DNA of 64,000 nt from Clostridiales bacterium (GTDB taxonomy: Bacteria; Bacillota; Clostridia; Peptostreptococcales; Anaerovoracaceae): NCBI GenBank assembly GCA_009911365.1, contig QXXF01000021.1, forward strand, positions 1-64,000. The letters are read 5' to 3'. The position numbers were made by a program, and so were the translations under genes. The notes under the pieces are model-generated. The model saw only the letters and a program-made list of their open reading frames with translations, ran no database searches and was not told where the DNA came from. The stretch's first letter is position 1, and the number at the start of each line of letters is the position of its first letter. Positions 50,938 through 60,261 of the stretch are shown here, in pieces.

Positions 50938-51561
50938 GTGATGAAAGCGAGAACACATATGGACCAGTTAGAAAACACAACAAGAACACACGCACCCTGT
51001 CGCAGCAGTGAAAACGGCAGGGATTTACATATAGGAACCCCTTTTAGACACCATATTTTTTTGATTGGCTTCATGGGCACTGGAAAGACCACCATTGCTC
51101 AGCGGATCAGCACCATGTTTGCCATGGAAATGGTGGAAATGGATGAGACCATCGCCCAGCGGGCAGGGATGAGCATCTCCGATATTTTTGAGACTTATGG
51201 TGAATCGCGTTTTCGGGAACTGGAGACGCGGCTGGTAATGGAACTACAGGGGAAGAACAATGCCGTCATTTCCTGCGGCGGCGGCACGCCTCTGCGGGAA
51301 AACAATGTAAAAGCCATGAAAAAGAGTGGAACAATCGTGCTGCTCACTGCTTCCCCGGAAACGATCCATGAGCGAGTAAAGGACAGCCATGATCGCCCGA
51401 TCCTGGAAAGCAACAAGAGCGTTTCTTTTATTGCGGAGTTGATGGAGCAGAGGCGGGAAAAATATGAATCCGCGGCAGATTTCATCATTGAAACAGACGG
51501 CAAGTCAGAGCGGGAAATCTGTGAAGAATTGGCGAAAAAATTGACGGAAGGAGAGTTGTGA
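50938..51561 (+). CDS. aroK: Shikimate kinase with N-terminal extension
   Basis: Phosphorylates shikimate in the chorismate route. P-loop GFMGTGKT is at residues 44-51; shikimate-binding Asp is in MDETIAQRAGMSISDIF; Arg residues and the GGGTPLRE core follow. About 38 residues precede the usual start (HIFLIGFMGTG), with no clear domain. Translation could begin at GTG 50938, ATG 50941 or ATG 50959; none has a strong RBS. The gene stands apart from the aro operon on the other strand. AroE of that operon carries a wasted copy of this domain. Confidence 0.92.
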   Translation: MMKARTHMDQLENTTRTHAPCRSSENGRDLHIGTPFRHHIFLIGFMGTGKTTIAQRISTMFAMEMVEMDETIAQRAGMSISDIFETYGESRFRELETRLVMELQGKNNAVISCGGGTPLRENNVKAMKKSGTIVLLTASPETIHERVKDSHDRPILESNKSVSFIAELMEQRREKYESAADFIIETDGKSEREICEELAKKLTEGEL

Positions 51562-51562
51562 C

Positions 51563-51718
51563 GTGCTTCAAGCTTGGACACCGACTATAATCATGTTGTT
51601 TGGTCAGATTCTAATACCAGCAGTGCTCGCTGCCTTGATTATCGCGACTTTTGTGTTGGTATATAAAAGCTACAAATTATTGAAGAAAATAGAGGAAGAC
51701 ATCAGATTCCGAAGATAG
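51563..51718 (+). CDS. Small single-span membrane protein
   Basis: GTG at 51563 with GAAGGAGAG in good position starts a 51-residue protein: WTPTIIMLFGQILIPAVLAA and LIIATFVLVYK form the membrane span, then SYKLLKKIEEDIRFRR as a basic tail. It begins 2 bases after the aroK stop, so it is probably translated from the aroK mRNA. Function unknown. Confidence 0.6.
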   Translation: MLQAWTPTIIMLFGQILIPAVLAALIIATFVLVYKSYKLLKKIEEDIRFRR

Positions 51719-51818
51719 TGGAAGATAGTGATGGACGCGGGATAGGCCAGGGCCCGTGGTCCCCGCGAATGAACGGCAAAGCACTGAGAAACCAGCTTCT
51801 AGGCATATCTTGGTATAT

Positions 51819-51853
51819 AAAAGGCGAAGGCATACTATCCTGCGCCTTTTTTG
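51819..51853. terminator. Bidirectional terminator
   Basis: AAAAGGCG and CGCCTTTT pair around a 16-base loop, with T-runs on both strands. It closes the aroK transcript and the convergent AAA-ATPase remnant. Confidence 0.75.
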
Positions 51854-51882
51854 ATGCGTTCACGAATCAGTGGCCCGGTGCT

Positions 51883-53619
51883 TTACCGCCCGCCTGCGAT
51901 CAATACCTTCCGCCCCTCAAAGGCGAATCCATACTTGCGGATTTTTTGCACCGGGATCCCCTTGGCTTCCAGTGCGGCGGCGTATTTCTTTTCCTCAATC
52001 TGGGTCAAAGCTGCCCGTGCGGTTTCTTCCAGGTTCTTTTCATCCTCCGGGTCATGGATTTTGAATTCCAAGATCATGGCTGCGTCCTCTGTCTTCAATG
52101 GCTCCAGTAAGACATCATATCTGCCGAACCCGCTCTCCCGATTGGAGGAGAGGACGTACCTGCCCGAAAGTTCCACCATCAAGCCCAGGACGAAGCCATG
52201 ATAGAAGCAGGCACTTGAATTTGGCTCGTCCAAATTCTTAGTGATCGCTTCCACAGCGTGAAAGCGTTCCGGTTCGGATTTTGACGGCTTTTTCCCCGTG
52301 TCAAAATAGCTGAAGGTGGTCAAGGCCACATCGTTCATGTATTTGTTCATGGCTTTCAGGTCATCGGCAAGCAGGGCTTTGATGAAGTCGCCATAATCGT
52401 CTTCTGAATCTTCGAACCAACTTCGCACCATGGATTCGAACATTTCCTTCACTTCCCGGTTGGTCAGAGCCAGGCGGTGGACTTGGCGGCTCGTCTGGGA
52501 AGCGGGCTCCTTTCCCGTGACTTTCAAGTAGCCGCTGGCCAGCAGCAAGCTCCAGACGGCGTTTTTCTTTCTGGGCAGTTCGCCGTACACGATCTGCTCA
52601 TCGATCTCCTTTTCCAGCGTCCCGCCACGCAGCAGCGTTTCAAAGTCCTGTTTCACCGTTTTGCCGCCTTCCCGGATCAGCTTGTCCGCCAGCCCGTTAG
52701 AACTGGAATTGGCCCAGTAAGCGTCCGTTTCTCGCTTTCTCAAAAAATTGATGATGGACCAGGGATTGTAGATGTCGGTCTTGTCACCGAAGGTAAAGCC
52801 ATCGTACCAAGCTTTTACTTCTTCTTTTCTGTCTGATAGCCCCTGCTCATCTAAAGAGGCGAAGACCTCTTCCTCCGTAAAGCCAAAGCAGTCTGAATAT
52901 TCCCTGGAAGTGGTGGTCACCGCTATCAAGTTGTTCAGGTCAGAAAAGATGGATTCCCGGCTGACCCTGGTGATGCCAGTCATAACGGCCCGCTCCAGAT
53001 AAGGATTGGTCTTGAAGGTAGAATTGAACAAGCTCCTGATGAAGGCCGCAGTACCCGTTCAAGTAGGCCTCCTGCATGGGCGTGTCGTACTCGTCCAAGA
53101 GGATGATGGTTTTTTTCTTATGAGAGCGGGACAAGTAATCCGACAAGATTAACAGTGAAATCGAGGCTTGACTATCATTCATGTCAGCAGATACGTTGTG
53201 GAACTCCTTCTTTTCATCTTCACTAAGAAGGCCACTTTCCAATAAAAAATCGAACTGTTTGTACAACCGCCGGATGATTCTGCAGATACTTTCCCGGGCC
53301 TGGGAAAAAGATGTTTCTTTGACGTTTGCGAAGCTGAGGAAGATCACCGGATACGTGCCCTGCAGTTTTCGATACTCTTCGTGTTCCCAGATAGAAAGCC
53401 CTTCGAACAAATCATTTCTCCCAGCGTAATCCGTGGAAAAGAACTTTTCCAGCATGCTCATGTTCAGGGTCTTGCCAAAGCGCCTAGGGCGGGCGATCAG
53501 CGTCACTTCGTCATCCACCTCCCACCATTCCTTGATGAAATGAGTCTTATCCACATAGAAATTGTTTTTATTCGTATTTTTTCAAAATCTTGCCGTCCGA
53601 TGCTGATTGTTCTGGCCAT
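51883..53619 (-). pseudogene. Frameshifted AAA-ATPase/PD-(D/E)XK (DUF1703-type) gene
   Basis: From ATG 53619 the protein starts ARTISIGRQDFEKIR, then a one-base loss in an A-rich stretch near 53575 shifts the frame; the middle part carries the AAA-like motifs ([40 protein letters not shown]). Near 53045 several bases are missing, and the last part continues in a further frame ([21 protein letters not shown]-terminal nuclease-like [20 protein letters not shown]). Such proteins, with AAA-ATPase_like and PDDEXK_9 domains, are abundant in anaerobes. Two frameshifts suggest decay, though read errors in the A-run are possible. Confidence 0.8.
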
Positions 53620-53801
53620 GTATCTTTCTCCTGTCCACTCTTTTTCCCTTTGCGTCTTCACCCAGATTGCGGTCCTTTGTCCGAACCCGTGCACTCGGTT
53701 TTATAGACATTGTATCATAAAAGCAAAGGAAAGCGGCAATTTAATTTTCGACATCCGGGAGAGTGAGACAGCTCTTTGGGACTGCGATGCTCACATAAGA
53801 A

Positions 53802-53850
53802 ATCACCCGGGCGGCGGCTCGAAAACCGCGACCCGGGTGATCCCTTTTTT
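53802..53850. terminator. Terminator at the end of the aro operon
   Basis: ATCACCCGGG and CCCGGGTGAT form a stable stem with an inner GCGG/CCGC arm, followed by CCCTTTTTT on the plus strand and TTTCTT on the minus strand. It lies 33 bases after the aroE stop. Confidence 0.75.
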
Positions 53851-53882
53851 GAACATACAACAATAATACCTATCTAATTCCT

Positions 53883-54851
53883 CTAATGTTCATCCAGTAC
53901 CCTTCCATTCTGCGTCAGAATCCGCAAATGCTCCGCAGAGTAGACAGTCCCATCAGGCACATAGATCAGCAGGCCTTTTTCCTTTCCAAGCTCCACGGCC
54001 GCGGAAAGATCAGGAAGAGGAGAAAAGGTCTTTCCATGCTTTAAAGCCGCCGCTTTCGCTGACTTTTCAGAGCCGCCCAGAACCACCAGGTTTTCGATTT
54101 CTGCCCGAAGCATTGCCAGGATCTTTTCATTTTGCTGCTGAAAATTACTATGGCCCAGGAAATATTCAGCCGCCGCCGTGGCCTGGGCCACCAGCATAGG
54201 CAGTCCGTTGGAGCAGGGGATCCCCCGCTCCTGGGCTTGCCACAATAACTCGGTTGTCAACGGATTGTAGATCACGTCCATGACCCCGCAGCAGGCAGGG
54301 AAGCGGGCAAGATCAATCAAACGCCTGCCGTTGCCTGGATACATCCCCACTGGCGTGGTATTGACGATAACATCCACATCTTTATGAAAAGCAAGCTCTT
54401 CATAGGACACGCAGCCCGGCTCGTCCCGCCTGGAAGCGATGAGGATTTCCTCAGCCCCGCTGTCGGAGACCGCTTTGCGGGCGGTGAGACTAGTCCCGCC
54501 GTTTCCCAAGATCAAGACTTTTTTCCCTGCGAAGGCGATCCCCGCGGCTTTGGCGGCGTAAAGAAACCCGTGGTAATCCGTGTTGGTGCCCCAGAGCGCG
54601 CCATCCTTGAAATACAAGGTGTTCACCGCGCCGATCTCTTGGGCCAACTCTGAAACCTGATCACAGAGGGGAATGACCGCTTTTTTATAAGGGATGGTGA
54701 TGTTCAGGCCCTTGAAATCCCGCTTTCTCACAAAGGCTTCAAATTCCTGGCTACTTAGGCTCAGCAGCTGATATTTGTAGCTGCCTAATGCTTCATGGAT
54801 GATTTTCGAGTAGCTATGGCCCAGTTTTTCCCCGATCAAACCGTATGTCAT
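53883..54851 (-). CDS. aroE: Shikimate dehydrogenase with vestigial shikimate-kinase tail
   Basis: Residues 1-250 are AroE, reducing dehydroshikimate with NADPH: GEKLGHSYSKIIHEALG, catalytic Lys56 in NITIPYKKAV, Asp92 in GTNTDYHGF, and LILGNGGTSLTARKAV for the nucleotide. Residues 254-322 resemble a shrunken shikimate kinase: LVVLGGSEKSAKAAALKHGK stands where the P-loop GxPGSGKST should be, and EKGLLIYVPDGTVYSAEHLR, LTQNGRV match the GGGxV...ENxxxLxxNGxV part. Key kinase residues are lost. Last gene of the operon, 12 bases after pheA; AAGGAGATTTTATC precedes the ATG. Confidence 0.92.
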   Translation of the reverse strand: MTYGLIGEKLGHSYSKIIHEALGSYKYQLLSLSSQEFEAFVRKRDFKGLNITIPYKKAVIPLCDQVSELAQEIGAVNTLYFKDGALWGTNTDYHGFLYAAKAAGIAFAGKKVLILGNGGTSLTARKAVSDSGAEEILIASRRDEPGCVSYEELAFHKDVDVIVNTTPVGMYPGNGRRLIDLARFPACCGVMDVIYNPLTTELLWQAQERGIPCSNGLPMLVAQATAAAEYFLGHSNFQQQNEKILAMLRAEIENLVVLGGSEKSAKAAALKHGKTFSPLPDLSAAVELGKEKGLLIYVPDGTVYSAEHLRILTQNGRVLDEH

Positions 54852-54863
54852 GATAAAATCTCC

Positions 54864-56006
54864 TTAAATGGTTTCCGAATAGCTGCCCAGGAACACAAAG
54901 ATCTCTGGCTGATTTTCCAATTGTCCGAGCAGATTCACCACTTCCGGCGAATACACAGAAGCTTCCATGTCAAAATAGAACATAAATTCAAAATCGCTGC
55001 CAGGCACCGGGCGGGATTCCAGCTTTGTCAAGTTCACGCCCAAGGCAGAAAATTTGGCGATCATGTGGTACAGGGAGCTTGGTCTGTGAGGCAAGGACAG
55101 CATCAAGCTGATCTTGTTGGCTCCTGGATAAATTTCTAGGTTTTTGGAAATGCAGATAAAGCGAGTATAATTGTTGTCGCTGACCTGGATATTATTGTTG
55201 AGGGATTCCAGCCCGTACAGTTCGATGCAGTCTCTAGAGCAGATGGCCGCCACGTCGCTTCTGCCGGATTCCGCTACCATCTTCGCTGCTCTGGCTGTGT
55301 TTTCGCATACTGTGATCTTCACATCCTTCAGAGTCTTTAGGAATTCTCCGCATTGGCCGATGGCCTGTTCGTGAGAAAAGATCTCCCTGATATCCTTTAG
55401 CTGAACGCCTGGTTTGGCTAACAGGCTATGGTTCACCCGCAGACGGATGCTCTTTACAATATGGAAATTATAATTCTTCATCAAATCGTACACCGTGCCC
55501 ACAGAGCCGTAAGAGCTGTTTTCCAGCGGCAGGATCCCATACTGGCATAGCCCTTTTTCCACTGCGTTGAACACGCCCTCAAAGCTGTTGAAATACATGG
55601 TGCTTGGAACTTCAAACAGCTTTTCGCAGGCAGCCTGGGAGTAAGAACCCTGCACGCCTTGGCAGGCCACCACTGCTTTCTTTGGAAACAGCTTTGGCGT
55701 TTCTTCCAGTGCCTTTTGGATTCGGTCTCCGATGTCAGAAATACGGGACAGGTAATTGTTCTGATAAGAACGGCTCAGATCAAACAACGTACTGAATAGG
55801 ATTCGGGCATAGCTATCCAGAGGCTCACCAATTTCTTCAGAAATCCGGTGCAGGATCTCTTTTTCCCGGGAAACATTGGCTACGGCCAGGTTGTTTTCTT
55901 CCTTGGTTTTCGCCACTTCCAGGGCTAGATCCATCCGTTCTTTGAACAGTTTGCAGATCTGGGAGTCCACTTTGTCGATATCTTTTCTAATGTCTTCTAA
56001 TTTCAT
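54864..56006 (-). CDS. pheA: Chorismate mutase/prephenate dehydratase (P-protein)
   Basis: A 380-residue bifunctional enzyme from chorismate to phenylpyruvate. Residues 1-90 are the AroQ-type mutase (LEDIRKDIDKVDSQICKLFK), about 110-285 prephenate dehydratase (VACQGVQGSYSQAACEKLFE; LPLENSSYGSVGTVYDLM; NNYTRFICISKN), and the end is an ACT domain (LMLSLPHRPSSLYHMIAKFS; LTKLESRPVPGSDFEFMFYF) for Phe feedback. The start at 56006 overlaps the aroC stop by 4 bp and follows GGAGGAACAAGC; the longer open frame has no RBS. Confidence 0.95.
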   Translation of the reverse strand: MKLEDIRKDIDKVDSQICKLFKERMDLALEVAKTKEENNLAVANVSREKEILHRISEEIGEPLDSYARILFSTLFDLSRSYQNNYLSRISDIGDRIQKALEETPKLFPKKAVVACQGVQGSYSQAACEKLFEVPSTMYFNSFEGVFNAVEKGLCQYGILPLENSSYGSVGTVYDLMKNYNFHIVKSIRLRVNHSLLAKPGVQLKDIREIFSHEQAIGQCGEFLKTLKDVKITVCENTARAAKMVAESGRSDVAAICSRDCIELYGLESLNNNIQVSDNNYTRFICISKNLEIYPGANKISLMLSLPHRPSSLYHMIAKFSALGVNLTKLESRPVPGSDFEFMFYFDMEASVYSPEVVNLLGQLENQPEIFVFLGSYSETI

Positions 56007-57085
56007 GCTTGTTCCTCCATAATGATGGTTAAAAGTCCAATGGCCATGGCTGCCTCGCAGACAGGCACGGCGCGCACTGCCACACAAGGGTCATGTCTGC
56101 CAGTGATGGACAGAGTTTGGTTTTCTTTTTTGCTTAGGCTGACGGAGAGCTGCTCCTTGGCAATAGATGGAGTGGGCTTGAACGCCAGCCGAGCGATGAT
56201 GGGCATGCCCGAGGTGATACCCCCCAGGATGCCTCCATGATGATTCGTCGTGGTCACCACGGCGGTGCCTGCCATGCGGAATGGATCGTTGTTTTCCGAT
56301 CCTTTCATTTTGGCACTGGAAAAGCCTGCGCCAAATTCCATGCCTTTGACTGCCGGGATGCCGAAAAAAATAGGAGCCAAGACGCTTTCCACGCCGTCAT
56401 ACATGGGTCCCCCCAGGCCAGCGGGGCAGTTTTTCGCATAGACTTCCACCACTCCGCCTACGGAATCTCCGTCTTTGCGGGCCGCTAGGATTCGCTGCTG
56501 CATCTGTTTGCCCGCGTCTGGGTTCAGCACTGGAAAGGACAGGTCCACTGGTGGCAAAGGATCCAGCGGGTCAAAAGCCGCATCCTGGATATCCGCAATG
56601 GAATGGATATGCGCGCTGATTTCAATACCCCTTTTTTTCAGAAGCTGCAGCGCGATTCCTCCCGCGATGCACAAAGGAGCGGTCATCCTGGCAGAAAAAG
56701 GTCCGCCGCCTGCCATGTTCAGCTTGCCCCCATATTTCACATGGGCCGTGTAATCCGCATGACCAGGGCGAGGCACGTCACGCAGGTTTTTGTAATCCTG
56801 AGAGCGCACGTTGGTGTTGGCAATGGTCAAGGTGATGTGCGGCTCCGTAGTAATGGCCAAATTGTCGATGACGCGCAGGCCTTTTTCTGGGCGAACCTGG
56901 TCAGGCTCCTTGCGGGCAGTGGCAAAAGGGCTGTTTCCTGGCGCCCGCCTATCGAGAAATCGCTGCAGTTCCCCTAAATCAAAAGCAGTATGAAGCGGAA
57001 GGCCGCTAAGGGTCACGCCGATCTCAGGTTCGTGGGATCCGCCGAATATCTGTACTTTTATATGATTTCCAAAGCTAGAGAACAC
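56003..57085 (-). CDS. aroC: Chorismate synthase
   Basis: AroC makes chorismate from EPSP with reduced FMN. The 360-residue product starts FSSFGNHIKVQIFGGSHEPE and contains RPGHADYTAHVKYGG, GGGPFSARMTAPLCIAGGIA and the C-terminal GRHDPCVAVRAVPVCEAAMA. It starts at GTG 57085 with GGGAGGTG upstream; an ATG 11 codons earlier would have no RBS. It overlaps the aroA end by 11 bp. Compared with classical AroC the GxSHG motif reads GGSHEPE, a variant seen in other Clostridia-type enzymes. Confidence 0.94.
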   Translation of the reverse strand: MFSSFGNHIKVQIFGGSHEPEIGVTLSGLPLHTAFDLGELQRFLDRRAPGNSPFATARKEPDQVRPEKGLRVIDNLAITTEPHITLTIANTNVRSQDYKNLRDVPRPGHADYTAHVKYGGKLNMAGGGPFSARMTAPLCIAGGIALQLLKKRGIEISAHIHSIADIQDAAFDPLDPLPPVDLSFPVLNPDAGKQMQQRILAARKDGDSVGGVVEVYAKNCPAGLGGPMYDGVESVLAPIFFGIPAVKGMEFGAGFSSAKMKGSENNDPFRMAGTAVVTTTNHHGGILGGITSGMPIIARLAFKPTPSIAKEQLSVSLSKKENQTLSITGRHDPCVAVRAVPVCEAAMAIGLLTIIMEEQA

Positions 57086-58316
57086 GATATTCACCTCCCA
57101 GCCATTCAAAGTCTTCAAAAAATCTCGGGTAAGATTTGTTCACTGCTTCCGCCCCTTCGATGATCAGCGGCTTGTCGCACAAGATCGAGGCGATGGTCAT
57201 AGCCATGACGATCCGATGATCGTTATAACCGCTGACTGTCCCACCACTCAGCTGTTTGCCGCCGGTGATGGTCAGGCCGCCAGGTTCTTCGATGATATCA
57301 GCTCCTAAACGGGAGAGGCAGTCGTACATGGCGGCCAGGCGGTCTGATTCTTTTAGCCGCAGCCTGGCGGCATTGTGGATATGAGTGGTGCCCTTGGCCG
57401 CAGCGGCCATCACCGCTAGGATCGGCACCAGATCAGGGATGCCAGACACATCAATGTGGATGCCTTTCAGTGGTGCTTCCATAGCCAGCAGGCTAGTGTA
57501 CTTCTCCAAAACCTTGCCGCCCATTCTCAAAGAAATATTGATGATCTCCCGGTCAGCCTGAATGGACTGAAGGTTGAGCCCCCGGCAGATGACTCCTGAT
57601 TCTTTGGAAAGGATCCCTGCGGCGACCCAGAAGGCGATGTTGGACCAGTCACCTTCAGCCGTCATTTCAGCAGGCGGCAAGTATCGCTGTTTGCCCTGAA
57701 CCTTGTAAGTCAGCAGACCTTCCTTTTCTTCTACGTATACCTCGATATTGCATTTTTGCATCACATCCACGGTCAGATCCACGTACCGCTTGGATTCCAA
57801 TGGCGAAGTAACGCGAATCTGGCTGTTTTCCTTTAAAAGGGGCAAGGCGAACAAAAGCCCAGTGATGTATTGAGAGCTGACGTTTCCCGGAAGGGTGAAG
57901 ATCCCACCTTTCAGTCTGCCTTTTACATGACAGATCTCCTGTGCGTCGCCCTTTTTTCGATGTTCATTGGAAAAAACGCAGCCATGGGCTTCCATTTCTT
58001 CTTTCAAAGGAGAGATGGGGCGTTTTGGCAGTCTGCCAGAGCCCATGAAAAGGGCTTGGTCTTTCAGCGCCATGGCGACAGGAAGAAGAAAGCGCAGCGT
58101 AGAGCCGCTTTCCCCGCAATCCAGGACAGGCATTGGCGCGTCCAGCTGCTCCAAACAGTTTTGAGTAGCTTCAATGTCCTGGGAGGAAGTGTTGATGGTC
58201 ACATTTGTTGGCTTTTGCGATAAAGCGGCGGCAATGAGGAGTCTATGCCCGTGGGATTTGGAAGCCACTGCGTCCACGCTGCCTACTAGGGTATGTGGTA
58301 TGATTTCAATGTTCAT
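57075..58316 (-). CDS. aroA: 3-phosphoshikimate 1-carboxyvinyltransferase (EPSP synthase)
   Basis: Joins shikimate-3-P and PEP. 413 residues; visible motifs include ASKSHGHRLLIAAALS, LDCGESGSTLRFLLPVAMAL, GSGRLPKRPISPLKEEMEAH, NVSSQYITGLLFALPLLK, DIPDLVPILAV-like GIPDLVPILAVMAAAAKGTT and RLKESDRLAAM, YNDHRIVMAMTIA. The PEP-site region has ESGSTLRF where many sensitive enzymes have NAGTAMRP, as in class II-like forms. Start at 58316 overlaps the aroB stop (ATGA). Confidence 0.95.
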   Translation of the reverse strand: MNIEIIPHTLVGSVDAVASKSHGHRLLIAAALSQKPTNVTINTSSQDIEATQNCLEQLDAPMPVLDCGESGSTLRFLLPVAMALKDQALFMGSGRLPKRPISPLKEEMEAHGCVFSNEHRKKGDAQEICHVKGRLKGGIFTLPGNVSSQYITGLLFALPLLKENSQIRVTSPLESKRYVDLTVDVMQKCNIEVYVEEKEGLLTYKVQGKQRYLPPAEMTAEGDWSNIAFWVAAGILSKESGVICRGLNLQSIQADREIINISLRMGGKVLEKYTSLLAMEAPLKGIHIDVSGIPDLVPILAVMAAAAKGTTHIHNAARLRLKESDRLAAMYDCLSRLGADIIEEPGGLTITGGKQLSGGTVSGYNDHRIVMAMTIASILCDKPLIIEGAEAVNKSYPRFFEDFEWLGGEYRVL

Positions 58317-59383
58317 GAGAGTCCCGCCTTTATAAAATCTTCTAATTGCGATACCGGAATGCTTTTCAGCTGGCAATTTCCTAATGTCACAGGGATGACC
58401 AGGGTGATGGAATCCCCCATGCGCTTTTTATCTTTCCGGGCCGCTTCCGACAGCTGGGCAGCTGTGAATGGACAGTCCAAAGGAAAGCGGAACCTGCGCA
58501 GGCTGTTTACGATGGGAGCGTGGCAGTCTTCCTGGGACCAGCCCATTTCTTGGGATGCTTTTGATACGATAGCCATGCCCATGGCTACTGCGTGACCATG
58601 CGTGATGGAAAAATCGCTGCTTTTTTCAATGGCATGGCCGATGGTGTGTCCAAAGTTGAGCAGTTGGCGCGGGCCGGTATCCCGCTCGTCCGCTTCCACC
58701 ACTTCTCGCTTGATCTCGATGGCCCGCCTGCTAAGGTGAGCGATGGTCTCCGGGCTGGTAAGGCGTTCAGCCTTCTGTATATAAAGGAAGAGTTCTTTGT
58801 CAGCAATGGCTCCGGCTTTGATGGATTCTGCGATTCCGTCCAGCAGCAGGTCATAGGAAAGGGTTTTGATGGTATCCATGTCAAAGAGCACCAGAGAAGG
58901 CTGCCAGAAAGCACCTGCTAGATTTTTTCCGGCTTTTAGGTTCACACCGGTTTTTCCCCCCACCGAGGAATCCACTGCGGCAAGAAGGGTGGTCGGCACT
59001 TGCACAAAAGGGATCCCTCTTAGATAAGAGGCTGCAGCGAAACCTGTCAGATCGCCTGGGATGCCGCCTCCCAGAGCGATCAGCGCATCAGAGCGGGTCA
59101 GCTGGTTTTCTGCCAAAAATTCAAGCAGACGAGAAAGCGTTTCCAGGCTTTTGGAAGCTTCTCCATGAGGGAACGCAAAGGTCACAGTCTCATAGCCCGC
59201 TTCGCATAGGGAAGCTTCCAAAGGCGCTGTGTAAAGCGGGTCCACCTGGTCATCTGTCACAATGCAGAGCTTCTTTCCCTTTTCGCCTAGAGCGTTTCGG
59301 ATGAACCCGCCGGCCCGGGCCAAAAGAGCTGAGTCCGTGATGACTTTGTAAGTTTTTGATGCTGAAATCGTAATTGTTTCCAT
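58313..59383 (-). CDS. aroB: 3-dehydroquinate synthase
   Basis: Converts DAHP to dehydroquinate with NAD and Zn/Co. 356 residues; GEASKSLETLSRLLEFLAEN, ALGGGIPGDLTGFAAASYLR, VPTTLLAAVDSSVGGKTGVN, and the metal His in LLNFGHTIGHAIEKSSDFSI and HGHAVAMGM. The G in GGGIPGD is typical GGGVxGD with Ile. TAATG links it to tyrA: its ATG shares one base with the tyrA stop. Confidence 0.96.
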   Translation of the reverse strand: METITISASKTYKVITDSALLARAGGFIRNALGEKGKKLCIVTDDQVDPLYTAPLEASLCEAGYETVTFAFPHGEASKSLETLSRLLEFLAENQLTRSDALIALGGGIPGDLTGFAAASYLRGIPFVQVPTTLLAAVDSSVGGKTGVNLKAGKNLAGAFWQPSLVLFDMDTIKTLSYDLLLDGIAESIKAGAIADKELFLYIQKAERLTSPETIAHLSRRAIEIKREVVEADERDTGPRQLLNFGHTIGHAIEKSSDFSITHGHAVAMGMAIVSKASQEMGWSQEDCHAPIVNSLRRFRFPLDCPFTAAQLSEAARKDKKRMGDSITLVIPVTLGNCQLKSIPVSQLEDFIKAGLS

Positions 59384-60246
59384 TAGAATATCTCCCCATC
59401 GATCAATGCTTTTTTCTCACGGCCATCTTTTAATAATGCCCGCAGGGTTTCGCTGTCCTTTTCCTTGATGGCCTGGCTGTACGCTTTCAGCCGTTCCGCG
59501 ATGCCGTCGATTTCTTCTGCCAGGAACTGTGGATTATCCAGGAACAGCTCTGTCCACATGTCCTCGTTCAGTTTCGCCACTCGGGTCAGATCCCGGTAGC
59601 TGCCTGCGGAAAAGCCGTTGTGCTTTAGGGCTGCTGGGCTTTTGATGTAAGCGCTGGAAACAACATGGGCCAGCTGAGAGGTAAAGGCGATCATCTGATC
59701 GTGCTCTTTTGGCGTGGCGATCTGGATATTGGTAAATCCAATGGCTGTGAACAGATCTTTTACTTTTTCCACGTCCTGAATGTTCCCCTTTGTAGGGGTC
59801 AGGATCATGGAAGCGTTTTTGAAGAGGGCCTTTTTGGCGTGATCAAAGCCAGAATGCTCCAGCCCGGCCATAGGGTGGCCGCCGATAAAGACAAAGCCCT
59901 GTTTCAAAGCGATGGGTTCGATCTGCGCGCAGACGATTTCTTTCACGCCGCAGCAGTCCAGGACAATGGAGCCTTTCTTGAAAAGGTCCTGCTTTTTTTC
60001 CACAAAATCAATGGAAGCCTGGGGATAAAGGGCGATGATGCTCAGATCGCAGTCTGTCAGCAGTTGGTCTGTCAAGGGTCCGTCAATGGCGCCGATCAGT
60101 TGGGCCTTTTTTACTACGGTGTCGTTGAGATCCAAGCCGTATACCGTATGTTCTGTGTTTTCTTTGATCGCCTTAGCCATGGAGCCACCGATGAGCCCCA
60201 AGCCGATAATGGCGATTTTCATAATGTTGCTGCTTTTCATAGTCAT
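59383..60246 (-). CDS. tyrA: Prephenate dehydrogenase
   Basis: Converts prephenate to 4-hydroxyphenylpyruvate with NAD(P), toward Tyr. 287 residues; Rossmann start IAIIGLGLIGGSMAKAIKEN, catalytic His region IGGHPMAGLEHSGFDHAK, and the helical C-terminal dimer domain (FTSQLAHVVSSAYIKSPAAL; GFSAGSYRDLTRVAKLNEDM). No ACT domain, so feedback may be weak and control may rest on attenuation. GAAAGGCAGC precedes the ATG; an ATG eight codons later is an alternative. 15 bases after aroF. Confidence 0.95.
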   Translation of the reverse strand: MTMKSSNIMKIAIIGLGLIGGSMAKAIKENTEHTVYGLDLNDTVVKKAQLIGAIDGPLTDQLLTDCDLSIIALYPQASIDFVEKKQDLFKKGSIVLDCCGVKEIVCAQIEPIALKQGFVFIGGHPMAGLEHSGFDHAKKALFKNASMILTPTKGNIQDVEKVKDLFTAIGFTNIQIATPKEHDQMIAFTSQLAHVVSSAYIKSPAALKHNGFSAGSYRDLTRVAKLNEDMWTELFLDNPQFLAEEIDGIAERLKAYSQAIKEKDSETLRALLKDGREKKALIDGEIF

Positions 60247-60261
60247 GCTGCCTTTCTTTGA

